Positions 8,902 through 19,577 of a stretch of DNA of 64,000 nucleotides are shown here, piece after piece; within the stretch, counting starts at the first letter, position 1, and every line of letters starts with the position of its first letter. This DNA comes from Pseudoclavibacter endophyticus. Its GTDB lineage: Bacteria > Actinomycetota > Actinomycetes > Actinomycetales > Microbacteriaceae. Where the stretch lies: contig NZ_WBJY01000002.1 of assembly GCF_008831085.1 (NCBI RefSeq), positions 248,001 through 312,000 on the forward strand, written 5' to 3'. Position numbers and translations under genes: made by a program. A model generated the notes under the pieces. The model was not told where the DNA came from. It made no database searches and worked only from the letters and a program-made list of their open reading frames with translations.

Positions 8902-9684
8902 TCAGTGCCCGCCGGGGCGCACCAGCAGGATCTGCTCGGCCCGACCGAAGGGGCCGTCGGCATCGTGCAGCACGCTCGACGTGAGCCCGACCCCTTCGGG
9001 GCCGTACTGCTGCCGCACCTCGAGGCCCAGCCACTCACCGGCCGGCTGCCGATGCAGGTGCAACTGCAGGTCGACATTCGGGTAGCTCCAGGCTCCGTCG
9101 CCGGGGGAGATCCTCGGCGCGAGGCCGTTCGCCACGTCGACCATCCCGAGTAAGCGGGCGAGCGGGGAAGCGGTGACGCCCTCCAGGAGCTCGACGCCCG
9201 TTCGCACCCAGAAGGCACCCGAGCCGGCGCGCCGTCCGGGCAGCGGCCGGTACTCGAGCGAACGCACGAAACCGCCGCCCCAGGCATCCATGTGCCGGGA
9301 CGGCTCCACCGATTCGGGCGGCACGAGCCGAGCGTCCTCCGTGCCGGCCACGCCCGCGGTGTCTGCCCGCGCGAGACGCCAAGCGCGCGCGATGATCGAG
9401 GTGCGGCCGCCCGCGTGCCACTGGGCCTCGAGCAGCTCGACCCGCCGGCCGGGGCGCACCACCGCCGACGTGATCTCACACTCGCCGCGAGGGATCATCC
9501 CGAGCACGTCGAGCGAGATGCGGCTCAGCGCCTTGCCCTCGCCACCGGGAATGCGCTCGAGGACGTGCGCGAGCAGGCCTGTCGCCGCCGCGAGATGCTG
9601 CTCGTTCGGGTTCCAGGCTCCCTGGGTGTGCTCGGTCGACTCGTACCGGTCACCCCCGAGGTTGCGGAAGAAGACGTCGGTCAT
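8902..9684 (-). CDS. Acyl-CoA thioesterase family protein (hot-dog fold)
   Basis: 260 residues. The sequence has two hot-dog-like halves as in TesB/4HBT-3 proteins: an N-terminal segment YESTEHTQGAWNPNEQHLAAATGLLAHVLE and a central PRGECEITSAVVRPGRRVELLEAQ, then a C-terminal half with NVDLQLHLHRQPAGEWLGLE and SSVLHDADGPFGRAEQILLV. Actinobacterial proteins of this type are annotated as acyl-CoA thioesterases, cleaving fatty acyl-CoA to free acid. The gene follows accD and accE on the same strand with only 9 bases after accE, which suggests cotranscription and a link to fatty-acid synthesis or turnover. Chain-length preference cannot be predicted. Confidence 0.82.
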   Translation of the reverse strand: MTDVFFRNLGGDRYESTEHTQGAWNPNEQHLAAATGLLAHVLERIPGGEGKALSRISLDVLGMIPRGECEITSAVVRPGRRVELLEAQWHAGGRTSIIARAWRLARADTAGVAGTEDARLVPPESVEPSRHMDAWGGGFVRSLEYRPLPGRRAGSGAFWVRTGVELLEGVTASPLARLLGMVDVANGLAPRISPGDGAWSYPNVDLQLHLHRQPAGEWLGLEVRQQYGPEGVGLTSSVLHDADGPFGRAEQILLVRPGGH

Positions 9685-9693
9685 CGCCGGAGC

Positions 9694-9950
9694 TCAGCGA
9701 CCGAACGTGTCGGCGAACGGATCGTTGCCGGGCGCGCCCCGCATGGCGCGGCGCGAGCGCTCCCACCCGGAGCGGCGCGCGGGGATGTCCCGCGGTCGGT
9801 CGGCCTGCCGTCCCGCGTCGAAAACAGCCGCCAGGACGGCGACGACCGCCCCGAGCTCCTCGTCGGTCGGATTGCCCGCGACGACGCGTGCGACGGTCGG
9901 GTCGAACTCGTCCGGCAGCGAATCTCCGTTGCCCGGGAACGCCATCTCGG

Positions 9951-9954
<4 letters not shown>
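9694..9954 (-). CDS. accE: Acyl-CoA carboxylase epsilon subunit
   Basis: 86 residues. It contains the short epsilon-subunit motif [21 protein letters not shown] (roughly residues 24-44), followed by a basic, Pro-rich tail with [11 protein letters not shown]. These small actinobacterial proteins bind the biotinylated alpha and carboxyltransferase beta subunits and stimulate the complex. The start overlaps the beta-subunit stop by four bases, so translation is coupled. The biotin carboxylase (alpha) gene, often near this locus, is not in the window. Confidence 0.88.
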
Positions 9955-11576
<1,622 letters not shown>

Positions 11577-11807
11577 TGTACCTTTCCGCGGCACGCCCAC
11601 TGGCGTGGACGAGAGGGGCGGGGCCGCTCCGGCGGCCGCCGCTCCGCGGGGCTTGAGGTTGCGGATTGCGCAGGCCCCCGCCGGTGCAGCGAGTGGGTGG
11701 CCAACCCTGCACCCGAAGGTCCGTGCCGGGTGGTGACCGAGATGCTGCGGGCGCGAGAGCGCGCGAGTACCGTAGGCGCAGGAGCATGCCGAAGGGGGAG
11801 CCTGGTG

Positions 11808-12554
11808 ATGCCGAACGGAGATGGCCCGCGCCGAATCAGACCCGGCGACGACCTCGGCGCCGTTTTCGGCACGAGTGCGTCGAACGGTGATGACGCCCCG
11901 TCGAGCGTCTGGGCGGGCGCGGCGCCGCCGACGCCGCCGGTGGACGGTGCCCCCCAGGCGCCGGCCGCTTCGCCCGCTCAGGTTGCGCCACCCGCCCTGC
12001 CCGCGGCGACACATCCCGCCCCGCCCGCGGCGGCGCAGCCTCGTCCGGCTTCGCCCGGTCTCCAGCCGCCGCAACCCGCCTGGCCCGCCGCGCCTGACGC
12101 TCGCCCCGCCCCGTCCCAGGCCGCCCCGTCCCAGGCCGCCCCGGTCCAGGCAGGCCACCCGTTCGGGCTGGACGGCCCCGCGATCGCACCGGCTGCATCC
12201 GTTCCGGCACCGACCGTGCCGTCGGCAGGGGCGCTGCCGGCGCATGAGCCGCAACCCGTCTCGGCACTCGCGACGCTCGGTCTCACCCGGCGCCTGGCCT
12301 GGGCGCTCGTGCTCGCCGCCGCAGCGGTGCTCGTCGCATTCATGCCCGCGGCGCCCCTCAACGTCGGGGCGAGCGGCGTGCTGGCGCTCGCGGGCATCGT
12401 CGTGCTCATCATCGACCGGGTCCGGGAGCCGCACTCGACGCGGGGCCTCGTCGCCGCGCTCGTCGCGCTCGTCGTCCTGCTCGGCAGCGTCGGCCTGGCG
12501 ATCGCGCTCATCGGGCCGCTCACCTCGTTCGCGGATCTCTTGGCGGGCGCATGA
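11808..12554 (+). CDS. Proline/alanine-rich membrane protein, unknown function
   Basis: 248 residues from the ATG at 11808; a GGGGGAG stretch lies seven bases upstream and an in-frame GTG sits one codon earlier. Residues about 30-155 are low-complexity, rich in Ala, Pro and Gln, with repeated [11 protein letters not shown], and likely disordered. The C-terminal 90 residues hold two or three hydrophobic helices ([52 protein letters not shown]). The stop overlaps the birA start (ATGA), so the two are translationally coupled. I do not recognise a family. The disordered-plus-membrane layout is common in actinobacterial proteins of unknown role. The upstream spacer 11577-11807 holds the divergent promoters of this gene and the carboxylase. 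Confidence 0.75.
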   Translation: MPNGDGPRRIRPGDDLGAVFGTSASNGDDAPSSVWAGAAPPTPPVDGAPQAPAASPAQVAPPALPAATHPAPPAAAQPRPASPGLQPPQPAWPAAPDARPAPSQAAPSQAAPVQAGHPFGLDGPAIAPAASVPAPTVPSAGALPAHEPQPVSALATLGLTRRLAWALVLAAAAVLVAFMPAAPLNVGASGVLALAGIVVLIIDRVREPHSTRGLVAALVALVVLLGSVGLAIALIGPLTSFADLLAGA

Positions 12555-13402
12555 CGGGCACGACGAGGGGTGACGCGGGAGGGCGATTCGTGGTCCGCCT
12601 CGACGAGTCGCCGTCCACCAACGACGAGGTGCGCCGGCGCTGGGCGGCCGACGACTCCGGCCGCGCCCTGCCGCACCTGTCGAGCGTGACGACCGAATCG
12701 CAGACCGCGGGCCGTGGCCGACTCGGGCGGCAGTGGGTGTCGCCCCCAGGGGCGAGCCTCGCCGTGTCGACCATCCTTCGCCTCGACGGGGGAGCGGGGA
12801 CGTGGCTCGGGTGGATCCCGCTTGTCGCGGGCCTGGCCCTGCGCGACGCGCTCATCGATCTCCTCGGTCACGGCAGCGCGGCGACCGGCGAGCGGGATGC
12901 ACAGTATGGGGCCGGCGATCGGGTGCGGTTGAAGTGGCCGAATGACGTGCTGGTCGACGGCGGGAAGATCGCCGGCATCCTGGGCGAAGTGCTCGGCGCC
13001 CGCGACGACGAGCTCGCCGTCGTGATCGGCTGCGGCATCAACCTGCGGTTCACACGCGAGGAGTTGCCGGTTCCGCACGCGACGTCGCTCCTCCTCGCCG
13101 GGGTCGACCCCATCGACGGCACCCGTGTCGAGCGTCGCTACCTGGCGGCGCTCACGCGGCGGATCGACGCGCTGACGCGAGCGGGCGGCGACGCGGTCGA
13201 GGCGGGGCTCTTCGACGACTTCACGGCGGCCTGCGAGACGCTCGGCCAGCGCGTGCGTGTGGCGCTGCCCGGCGACACCGCCGTCGTCGGCGCCGCCGAG
13301 CGCATCGACGCGCGCGGGCAGCTGGTGGTGCGCGACGACGCCGGCACCGCGCACACGATCGCGGCGGGCGACGTGCAGCGCGTGCGCCCGGCCGAGTCGT
13401 GA
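12551..13402 (+). CDS. birA: Biotin-[acetyl-CoA carboxylase] ligase
   Basis: 283 residues starting at the ATG that overlaps the previous stop. Hallmark motifs are the ATP/biotin loop [20 protein letters not shown] (about residues 42-61), the catalytic-lysine segment [21 protein letters not shown], and GCGINLRFT. There is no N-terminal helix-turn-helix, so this is a monofunctional ligase rather than a repressor-ligase. It makes biotinyl-AMP and attaches biotin to the carboxyl-carrier lysine of acyl-CoA carboxylases, which fits the carboxylase genes on the other strand. The C-terminal SH3-like domain ends RVRPAES. It converges with the CHY zinc-finger gene, leaving 13 bases between stops. Confidence 0.95.
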   Translation: MTGTTRGDAGGRFVVRLDESPSTNDEVRRRWAADDSGRALPHLSSVTTESQTAGRGRLGRQWVSPPGASLAVSTILRLDGGAGTWLGWIPLVAGLALRDALIDLLGHGSAATGERDAQYGAGDRVRLKWPNDVLVDGGKIAGILGEVLGARDDELAVVIGCGINLRFTREELPVPHATSLLLAGVDPIDGTRVERRYLAALTRRIDALTRAGGDAVEAGLFDDFTAACETLGQRVRVALPGDTAVVGAAERIDARGQLVVRDDAGTAHTIAAGDVQRVRPAES

Positions 13403-13415
13403 GCGCCGTGGATGC

Positions 13416-13751
13416 TCAGGCCGGAGGGCCCGCCAGCGTGAAGTAGACCTCGTGGTGCAGCGAGCAGCCCGGATTGAACGGCGCCGCGCACCGCGGACAG
13501 CTCGACGCGTCGACGTACTCGGCGATCGTGAGCTCGTGGCCGCACACGCCGCAGAGCACGGCACGTTCGCCGACCTCGTCGGCGCGCCACCGCTCGATCC
13601 GATGGTCGCGCATCTCGGCGTGGCAGTGCAGGCACGGAAAGTACTCGCCGCAGCAGCGGAACCTGATCGCGACGACGTCGAGCGGTGATCGGTAGTGGAT
13701 GCAGCGGGTCTCGTTGTCGACGACCGGCCCGTGCACGACGGGCCGGCTCAC
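13416..13751 (-). CDS. CHY zinc-finger protein
   Basis: 111 residues from a GTG that overlaps the stop of the upstream EcfT gene (GTGA). The zinc-binding pattern starts with RCIHYRSPLD, the CxHY hallmark, continues with RCCGEYFPCLHCH, and ends with two CxxC pairs (CGVCGHE and CPRCAAPF). About nine Cys/His ligands would hold two or three zinc ions. Bacterial CHY-finger proteins are small and uncharacterised; eukaryotic relatives act in ubiquitin ligases and mitochondrial import. Coupling to an ECF importer preceded by an iron-box-like site suggests a metal-linked role, but that is inference. Confidence 0.85.
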   Translation of the reverse strand: MSRPVVHGPVVDNETRCIHYRSPLDVVAIRFRCCGEYFPCLHCHAEMRDHRIERWRADEVGERAVLCGVCGHELTIAEYVDASSCPRCAAPFNPGCSLHHEVYFTLAGPPA

Positions 13752-14605
13752 GAGCGACCGTTCCCGGTCACGAGACCGGCGAGCCAGGCGGCCACGCCGT
13801 CGTGCCACGACGGCGCGACAGCGACCACGGCGACCGTGACGAGCACGGATACGGCCGCGAACATCCAGTCGGCCGCGGCCAGAGGCACCCGGTGGCGCTC
13901 GGTGCGGTGCTCGGAATAGCCGAATGCCCGCGCCTCCATGGCGATGGCGACACGGTCGGCGTGCCGCAGGGCCGCCGCGAGCAGCGGCACGGCCGTCGAC
14001 AGCTGCGCCCGCAGCCACGCGACGGGCCCGCGCCCACCGATTCCCCGCACGCGGTGCGCCCGCCTGATGGTCTCGAGCTCACCCCGGAAACGCGGCACGA
14101 ACCGGAACGCCGCGAGCGCCGCGTACCCGAACCGATACGGCACACGCAGCTGCTGCACGAGCGAGCGAACGAAGTCGCCCGCCGAGGTCGTGCTGCCGGC
14201 GAGCAGCGCGAGCAGCACGATCGCGACCATGCGCAGGCCGGTCTCGAGCCCGTCGAGCCAGCCCGCGAGGTGGAGCGGCCACGGGCCGAGCTGCGCGAGC
14301 AGGGGCGTCGACCCGACGGCGTCCCGGTCTGCCCAAACCCCGAGCGTGATCGACAGCACGAGCGCGACGAGGGGTGCACCGATGACGACGCCGAGCTTCG
14401 AGCGGAGCGAAAGCGAGGAACCGGTGACGATGAGCGCGAGGGATGCGGCGATCGCGACGAGCGGCGTCGCAAGATCGCGGACGAGGAACATCGCGACGAT
14501 CAGCGGGAGCGTCGCAACGAGCTTCGCGAGCGGATGCACCCGGTGGAGCCACGGCAGGCGCGTCGCGCGAGCGGTGGTCAGCGTCGGGCGATCGATGACC
14601 GTCAC
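13748..14605 (-). CDS. ECF transporter transmembrane component (EcfT)
   Basis: 285 residues. I chose the GTG at 14605 because it overlaps the ATPase stop by four bases, matching the other junctions of this operon, and has GGGAG seven bases upstream; an ATG at 14635 would add ten residues. Several hydrophobic helices are visible (LVATLPLIVAMFLV, LGVVIGAPLVALVLSITLGV, MVAIVLLALLAG). The coupling motifs of the family, Ala-Arg-Gly type helices, correspond to HRVRGIGGRG and AMEARAFGYS. EcfT joins the ATPases to the substrate-binding S protein in the membrane. Confidence 0.9.
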   Translation of the reverse strand: MTVIDRPTLTTARATRLPWLHRVHPLAKLVATLPLIVAMFLVRDLATPLVAIAASLALIVTGSSLSLRSKLGVVIGAPLVALVLSITLGVWADRDAVGSTPLLAQLGPWPLHLAGWLDGLETGLRMVAIVLLALLAGSTTSAGDFVRSLVQQLRVPYRFGYAALAAFRFVPRFRGELETIRRAHRVRGIGGRGPVAWLRAQLSTAVPLLAAALRHADRVAIAMEARAFGYSEHRTERHRVPLAAADWMFAAVSVLVTVAVVAVAPSWHDGVAAWLAGLVTGNGRS

Positions 14606-16407
14606 GGGGCCGCTCCCGCGTTGTCGCTCGCGCATGGTCGGCTGAGCGACGCGAACCGGACGGCGTCGCGCAGGCGCGTGAGGCCGCGAAGCCCCGGGGC
14701 ATCGGCGGCGCGGACGGCCCGTGCGAGCGGCGGGAGGCCGAGCCCGACGCGGTCGAGCGCGTCGCCCGCGAAGACCTCGCCGACGGTTCCCGCGGCTTCG
14801 ACGCGCCCGTCGGCGAGCACGACGACGTCGCTGGCGTGCTCGGCGACGAGCTGCAGGTCGTGCGTCGCCATGACGACCGTCGTGCCGTCGCGGCGGAGCG
14901 CCTCGAGCAGGTCGAGCAGTTCGTCGGCGCGGGCGCGGTCCTGCCCGTACGTCGGCTCGTCGAGCACCAGCAGTTGCGGGCCCTCGACCAAGGCGGTGCC
15001 GACCGAGAGGCGCCGTTTGCCGCCGCCCGACAGCAGGTATGGATGCCACGCCCCCTGTTCGAGGAGACCGAACCTCGAGAGGAGGTCGTCGATGCGCGCG
15101 GCGACCGTGTCGTCGCCGGCGTCGACACCGAGCTCGAGCTCGTCGCGCACCCGCTGCCGCAGGAACTGGTGCTCGGGGTTCTGGAAGACGACGCCGACGC
15201 GCCGGCGCAAGCGCCGCGGCGAGAGCTTCGCGACGTCGACTCCGCCCAGGAACACCGTGCCCTTCGGCGGCCTGACGACCCCGCCGAGTGCGTGCAGCAG
15301 GGTCGACTTGCCCGCGCCGTTCGGCCCGACGACCGCGGTGAACGCGCCCGGCCGCACGGTGAGCGAGACGTCGTCGAGGAGCGTGCGCCCGCCGGCCCGG
15401 ACGGTGAGGGAGGCGACGGCGAGGAGGGGGAGCGTGGCCGGGTGCTCCCCTCGGGGCGCCTGCTTCGTCGGCTCCTCGGGGTGAGAGTTGGGTGTCGGCT
15501 CCCCGGGGAGCGGGTGGGGCTGCGCGTGCGGCCGGCCGGGAAGGCCGCCGCCGAGCGACGCGACGAGCTCTGCCGCCGTCAGCGGAGCATCCGTCACCGT
15601 CACGCCCTCGGCCGCGAGCATCCGGGATGCCGTCACGCCGATCGGCAGCCACACGCCCGCGGCGGCCAGCTCGGCGGCCCGCCCCGCGAGGACCTCGCGC
15701 GGGGGACCGTCGGCGATGATCCGGCCGCTGTCGTCGAGGGCGACGACCCTGGTGGCGATGCGGAGCGCCTCATCGAGGTTGTGCTCGATGAGCAGCACGC
15801 CGTGCGTACCCCCGGCGATGAGCGGGGCGAGGGCGTCGTAGACCCCTCGGGCGCCGGCCGGGTCGAGGTTCGCGGTGGGCTCGTCGAGCACGAGCAGCGG
15901 CGAGCCGAGCGCGAGCGCGGCCGCGATCGCGAGCCGCTGGCGACCACCGCCGGACAGCACCTCCGGGGCATCCCGTCTTCGGTGCGCCAGCCCAACCGCG
16001 GTCAGCGCCTCCGTGACGCGTCGCTCGATCTCTGCCTCGTCGAGACACAGGTTCTCGGGGCCGAAGGCGACCTCGTCGTCGACGGTCGAGGTCACGAGCT
16101 GCGCGTCGGGATCTTGGAACACCATCGCCACGTGCGCGGCGGCGTGACCTGCGGGAAGCGTCGTCGCATCGAGGCCGCCGAGCAGCACCCGGCCCTCGAC
16201 CGCGGCGTCGAGGGCGCGCGGCAGGAGCCCGGCCGCCGCGAGGGCCAGGGTCGACTTGCCGCACCCCGATGGTCCGAGCAGCAGCACCGCCTCGCCGCGG
16301 TCGACGGTGAGCGAGACACCGTCGGGCGTCGCCCGGCGCGCGCCCTCGTGCGTGATGCGCAGGCGATCGAGCTGCAGGAGGGGCGCGGCGTCGGCGCGCT
16401 TCGTCAC
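14602..16407 (-). CDS. ECF transporter ATPase with two fused ATP-binding domains
   Basis: 601 residues from a GTG at 16407 overlapping the S-component stop (GTGA). Two complete ABC ATPase domains are joined by a Pro-rich linker around residues 310-345. Domain 1 has GPSGCGKST, VLSGGGRQR and LLVLDEPTANLD. Domain 2 has GPNGAGKST, LLSGGGKRR and LLVLDEPTYGQD. Both have the LSGGG signature frequent in cobalt/vitamin ECF ATPases. The order S component, double ATPase, EcfT matches the ykoEDC type of cassette linked to thiamine precursors. No TPP riboswitch was found upstream, so the cargo remains open. Confidence 0.93.
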   Translation of the reverse strand: MTKRADAAPLLQLDRLRITHEGARRATPDGVSLTVDRGEAVLLLGPSGCGKSTLALAAAGLLPRALDAAVEGRVLLGGLDATTLPAGHAAAHVAMVFQDPDAQLVTSTVDDEVAFGPENLCLDEAEIERRVTEALTAVGLAHRRRDAPEVLSGGGRQRLAIAAALALGSPLLVLDEPTANLDPAGARGVYDALAPLIAGGTHGVLLIEHNLDEALRIATRVVALDDSGRIIADGPPREVLAGRAAELAAAGVWLPIGVTASRMLAAEGVTVTDAPLTAAELVASLGGGLPGRPHAQPHPLPGEPTPNSHPEEPTKQAPRGEHPATLPLLAVASLTVRAGGRTLLDDVSLTVRPGAFTAVVGPNGAGKSTLLHALGGVVRPPKGTVFLGGVDVAKLSPRRLRRRVGVVFQNPEHQFLRQRVRDELELGVDAGDDTVAARIDDLLSRFGLLEQGAWHPYLLSGGGKRRLSVGTALVEGPQLLVLDEPTYGQDRARADELLDLLEALRRDGTTVVMATHDLQLVAEHASDVVVLADGRVEAAGTVGEVFAGDALDRVGLGLPPLARAVRAADAPGLRGLTRLRDAVRFASLSRPCASDNAGAAP

Positions 16408-17027
16408 TCGGTGCCGTGCGCCACGGGCTCGGCTCGCGGCGGCTCGGTGAGGAGGGGTTCGCGCGGCGCGGGGGTCACCGAGGCGCGATCGGGTCGCAGC
16501 CCGCGCCCGACGCCCGCGCGCGCGAGCGCCGTGGCGAGCCAGAGCGCCAGCATCGTGCAGATGAACGGCGAGACGCCGAAACTCACGAAGGCGAGCACGA
16601 CTCCGGCGGTGCCGAGCGTGTTGTTCGACAGCAGCTGGAACGCCGCGCCCGACGTCACCAGGCCCGCGGCGAGCGACCCGACGGCGAAGAGCCAGGGCCG
16701 CCACACGCGATACCGGGCGATGAGGAACGGGAGCTCGTGCAGCACGCCGATGAGCAGCGAGATGAGGAACGCGCCGAAGAAGATGGGCTGGAACGGGCTC
16801 GCGATGAGACCCGCGAACGCGGCCGTCAGGAGCCCGGCGCCCGGTCGTTGGATGAGTCGCTGCGCCACGACGCCGGGAATGAAGTAGAGCCCGATCGTAA
16901 GCCCGTACGCGAGGGGCAGCAGGTTCGACAACGTGCCGCCGAGCCACGCATTGACGGTGAAGATGACGGCGCCCGCGACGCCGATCGCGGCGCAGCTCAT
17001 GAGAACGCGGGTGCTGACGTGCTGCAT
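16404..17027 (-). CDS. ECF transporter substrate-binding (S) component, YkoE-like
   Basis: 207 residues and first gene of the operon. Five or six hydrophobic segments span residues 8-175 (VLMSCAAIGVAGAVIFTVNAW, LAYGLTIGLYFIPGVVAQ, GLLTAAFAGLIASPFQPIFFGAF, PWLFAVGSLAAGLVTSG, AGVVLAFVSFGVSPFI). The final 30 residues are a hydrophilic Pro-rich tail. Size, segment number and gene order match YkoE-type S components, which bind a small vitamin-like substrate. A DtxR/IdeR-like box lies 45-63 bases upstream of the start, which would suggest iron regulation instead of thiamine control. The substrate is undetermined. Confidence 0.82.
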   Translation of the reverse strand: MQHVSTRVLMSCAAIGVAGAVIFTVNAWLGGTLSNLLPLAYGLTIGLYFIPGVVAQRLIQRPGAGLLTAAFAGLIASPFQPIFFGAFLISLLIGVLHELPFLIARYRVWRPWLFAVGSLAAGLVTSGAAFQLLSNNTLGTAGVVLAFVSFGVSPFICTMLALWLATALARAGVGRGLRPDRASVTPAPREPLLTEPPRAEPVAHGTE

Positions 17028-17071
17028 GTGGGCGGGCTCCGGTCGGGAACGGCCAGCAGATCGGCCGTAAG

Positions 17072-17090
17072 TGAGGTAAGCCTAAGTGTA
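17072..17090 (-). promoter_or_regulatory. Putative DtxR/IdeR iron box upstream of the ECF operon
   Basis: Read on the minus strand the 19-mer is TACACTTAGGCTTACCTCA. Against the iron-box consensus TWAGGTWAGSCTWACCTWA it agrees at about 15 of 19 positions, with the right half (AGGCTTACCT) nearly perfect. It lies in the 148-base divergent spacer between the ECF S component and the histidine kinase gene, at promoter distance from the ECF start. Confidence 0.5.
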
Positions 17091-17175
17091 TCGAACGGGT
17101 CCGGATGCGCGACCGCGTCGGTGATTCGGCCGGGCAGCCGATCCGCGGCGGCCCGGGGCTGCGTACCGTGAGGTC

Positions 17176-18720
17176 ATGGCAACAGCACAATCGACCGGAA
17201 CGGACCTGCATGACGAGCCACAGGCATCCGGCCCAGTCGCGTCGCGACCCGAGCCGGCCTTAGCGTCGGGCGCGGCACCTCTCGATGGCGTCGACCCGCC
17301 CCGGCTGACGCTCTGGCATCGCATCGCCGGCATCGATCCGAGGCACCTCGACGGCTGGAGGCGACGGTCGCCCGGGTTGCGCGGACTCAAGGTCGACCTG
17401 CCGATCGCGGCCCTCGTGGTCGGCATGATGGTGCTCACGGAGCGCTACAACGTGGCCATCGTGAGCACCGCAGACGTGCCCGAAGAATCGGTGGCCATGT
17501 ACCTCTCGGAGCCTTGGACGGTGTGGGTCATTCCGGCGATGTTCTTCGCCGCGTTCGCCCTGCGCCGAGTGCTGCCGATCGTGACGGTCATCATCGGCGT
17601 CGTCGCGTTCCTCGCGGGCCAGGTCGCGCCGTACGGCGAGCACCTCTTCACCCAGATCGCGTGCTTCGTGCTCATTTTCTCGGGCGCGGCGTGGTCGCCG
17701 AGGCGGGTGCTCGTGAGCGCCGTGAACCTCGTGATCCTGCTGGTCTTCCTCGCGTCCGGACTGATGAGCGTCGTCGCCTACCTGCGCCTTGGCGAGGTGA
17801 CGGGCGAAGCGACCGCGCTGTCATTCGTGTTCTCGCTGTTCGCCAACCTGCTCTACGTGCTCGCGGCGGCCGTGCTCGGCTCGAACGAGTACCGGCGCGC
17901 CGGCAACGAGGACCTGCTTGCCGTGCGCACGGCCGAACTCCGCGAGCGCACCGAGGCGCTCGAGGCGGAGCGGCGCGTGGTCGCGGAGCAGGCGGTTCGA
18001 CTCGACCGCATCGAGATCGCGAGGGAGTTGCACGACGTCGTCGCGCATCATGTCTCACTCATGGGCCTGCAGGCGGCCGCTGCGCGCCGCTCGCTCGCCT
18101 CGGCGCCCGAGCGCCCCGAGCGGGCCGTGCAGGCGCTGCTCGCCGTCGAGGAGTCGGCGCGTTCCGCGATTACCGAACTGCAGCTCGTCCTGACGACGCT
18201 GCGCTCGCCCGCGAGCGAGATGAGTGACCGCGTCGCGGGCGCGGGCGCGGGCGGATCCGGCACCTCGGCCGCCCATGGCAACGCCGCGGCCCCGGCGGCG
18301 GGGTCGTCGGTCGCACCCTCGACGCTGTCGGTCGAGGAGATTCCCGCGCTCATCGACTCGGTGCGCGCTGCCGGGATGTCGGTGAGCTATCGCGAGATCG
18401 GCGACGCGCGGCCGATGTCGGGCGTCACGGGCCTCACGCTGTATCGCATCCTGCAGGAGGCCCTCACCAATGCGCAGAAGCACGCCGGCCCCGGGGCCGA
18501 CGTCGATGTCCGGGTGCGCCATCTGGGCCGCGAGGTCGAGCTCGATGTCACCAATGGGCCCCGAGCGCCGGGGCATCGCGCGCCCCGCGGGGGAGGGCGC
18601 GGCATCGTCGGGATGCGCGAGCGCGCGACCGCGATCGGCGGCACGCTCGAGGCCGGACCGCGGTCGGCGGAGCTCGGCGGCGGGTTCCGTGTCGTCGCCC
18701 GACTTCCCCTCGCGGCCTAG
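17176..18720 (+). CDS. Sensor histidine kinase, NarL-type (HisKA_3)
   Basis: 514 residues. A hydrophilic N-terminus of about 70 residues precedes six predicted membrane helices (residues 74-235). A short coiled stretch (RTAELRERTEALEAERRVVAEQAVRLDRIE) leads into the dimerisation/phosphotransfer helix with phospho-acceptor His286 in IARELHDVVAHHVSLMGLQ. The C-terminal ATPase domain shows LYRILQEALTNAQKHAG (N box) and GRGIVGMRERATAIGG (G boxes). An Ala/Gly/Ser-rich insert lies around residues 350-380. The gene is followed 98 bases later by its response regulator. The integral membrane sensor lacks a large extracytoplasmic domain, so it may sense a membrane-embedded signal or stress. Confidence 0.93.
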   Translation: MATAQSTGTDLHDEPQASGPVASRPEPALASGAAPLDGVDPPRLTLWHRIAGIDPRHLDGWRRRSPGLRGLKVDLPIAALVVGMMVLTERYNVAIVSTADVPEESVAMYLSEPWTVWVIPAMFFAAFALRRVLPIVTVIIGVVAFLAGQVAPYGEHLFTQIACFVLIFSGAAWSPRRVLVSAVNLVILLVFLASGLMSVVAYLRLGEVTGEATALSFVFSLFANLLYVLAAAVLGSNEYRRAGNEDLLAVRTAELRERTEALEAERRVVAEQAVRLDRIEIARELHDVVAHHVSLMGLQAAAARRSLASAPERPERAVQALLAVEESARSAITELQLVLTTLRSPASEMSDRVAGAGAGGSGTSAAHGNAAAPAAGSSVAPSTLSVEEIPALIDSVRAAGMSVSYREIGDARPMSGVTGLTLYRILQEALTNAQKHAGPGADVDVRVRHLGREVELDVTNGPRAPGHRAPRGGGRGIVGMRERATAIGGTLEAGPRSAELGGGFRVVARLPLAA

Positions 18721-18818
18721 GTTCGCCGCCCGAGCCGGTCGATACGATGGCCTGCGCCGGTGACGTCGCCGCCGCGAGACCGCGGCGCCCGCCCCGCGCC
18801 GCTGCATGAGGGGAAACC

Positions 18819-19577
18819 ATGACCGACCCGATCCGGGTGCTGCTCGTCGACGACCACAAGCTCGTGCGGGCGGGGCTGCAGCTCATCCTCGAGGCCGAGA
18901 GCGATATCGAGGTCGCCGGTGAGGCCGAGAACGGCGCCGACGCGATCGCGATGGCGGCCGAGTCGCGCCCGGACGTCGTGTGCATGGACGTGCAGATGCC
19001 CGTCATGGGCGGCATCGACGCCACGTCGCGCATCGTGGCGTCGCACGGCGGGGCCGTGCGCGTGCTCATGCTGACGACGTTCCGCGACGACGCTGCCGTG
19101 CGCGACGCGCTCCAGGCGGGCGCGAGCGGCTTCGTCCTCAAGAACTCGCCGCCTGAGACGCTCATCGAGGCGATCCGGGTCGTGCACCAGGGCGACGCGC
19201 TGCTCGATCCGCAGATCACGCGTTCGGTCATCGCGGCGGCCGTCACGGCACGGGCCCCGCATTCGCAGGATGCCGCGGCGGCGTCGGGCTCGCCCGCGGC
19301 GGCTGCGGCATCCGGTGCGTCTGGCGCGGTCGCGCCGGAGCCTCCCGCCCTCGCGCAGCTCACGGAGCGCGAGCGCGAGGTGCTGCTGCTGCTCGCCGAG
19401 GGGCTGAGCAACGCCGAGATCGCGCAGCAGATGTTCGTGTCGGGGGCGACGATCAAGACGCACGTGTCGAACCTGCTCGCGAAGCTCGGCGTGCACGACC
19501 GCATCCACGCCGTGATCTTCGCCTACGAGCAGGGTCTCGTCGGCCCGGCGGCGGAAGCCCCGAGAAGCCCCGAGTAG
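18819..19577 (+). CDS. Response regulator, NarL/FixJ family
   Basis: 252 residues. The receiver domain is RVLLVDDHKLVRAGLQLI with phospho-acceptor Asp57 in VVCMDVQMPVMGG and the conserved Lys in GFVLKNSPPE. The output domain is a LuxR-type helix-turn-helix: LTEREREVLLLLAEGLSNAEIAQQMFVSGATIKTHVSNLLAKLGVHDRI. The two are joined by an unusually long Ala/Ser/Gly-rich linker (about residues 143-180). It is almost certainly phosphorylated by the kinase just upstream. The NatAB-like transporter genes 336 bases downstream may be regulated, as is common for this arrangement, but no operator could be assigned. Confidence 0.95.
   Translation: MTDPIRVLLVDDHKLVRAGLQLILEAESDIEVAGEAENGADAIAMAAESRPDVVCMDVQMPVMGGIDATSRIVASHGGAVRVLMLTTFRDDAAVRDALQAGASGFVLKNSPPETLIEAIRVVHQGDALLDPQITRSVIAAAVTARAPHSQDAAAASGSPAAAAASGASGAVAPEPPALAQLTEREREVLLLLAEGLSNAEIAQQMFVSGATIKTHVSNLLAKLGVHDRIHAVIFAYEQGLVGPAAEAPRSPE

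Noticed and set aside
17028..17175. TPP riboswitch upstream of the YkoE-like ECF operon
   Set aside because: I looked for the thi-box (CTGAGA-type and GACCTGA-type conserved elements) on the minus strand and did not find it; an iron-box-like site is present instead.
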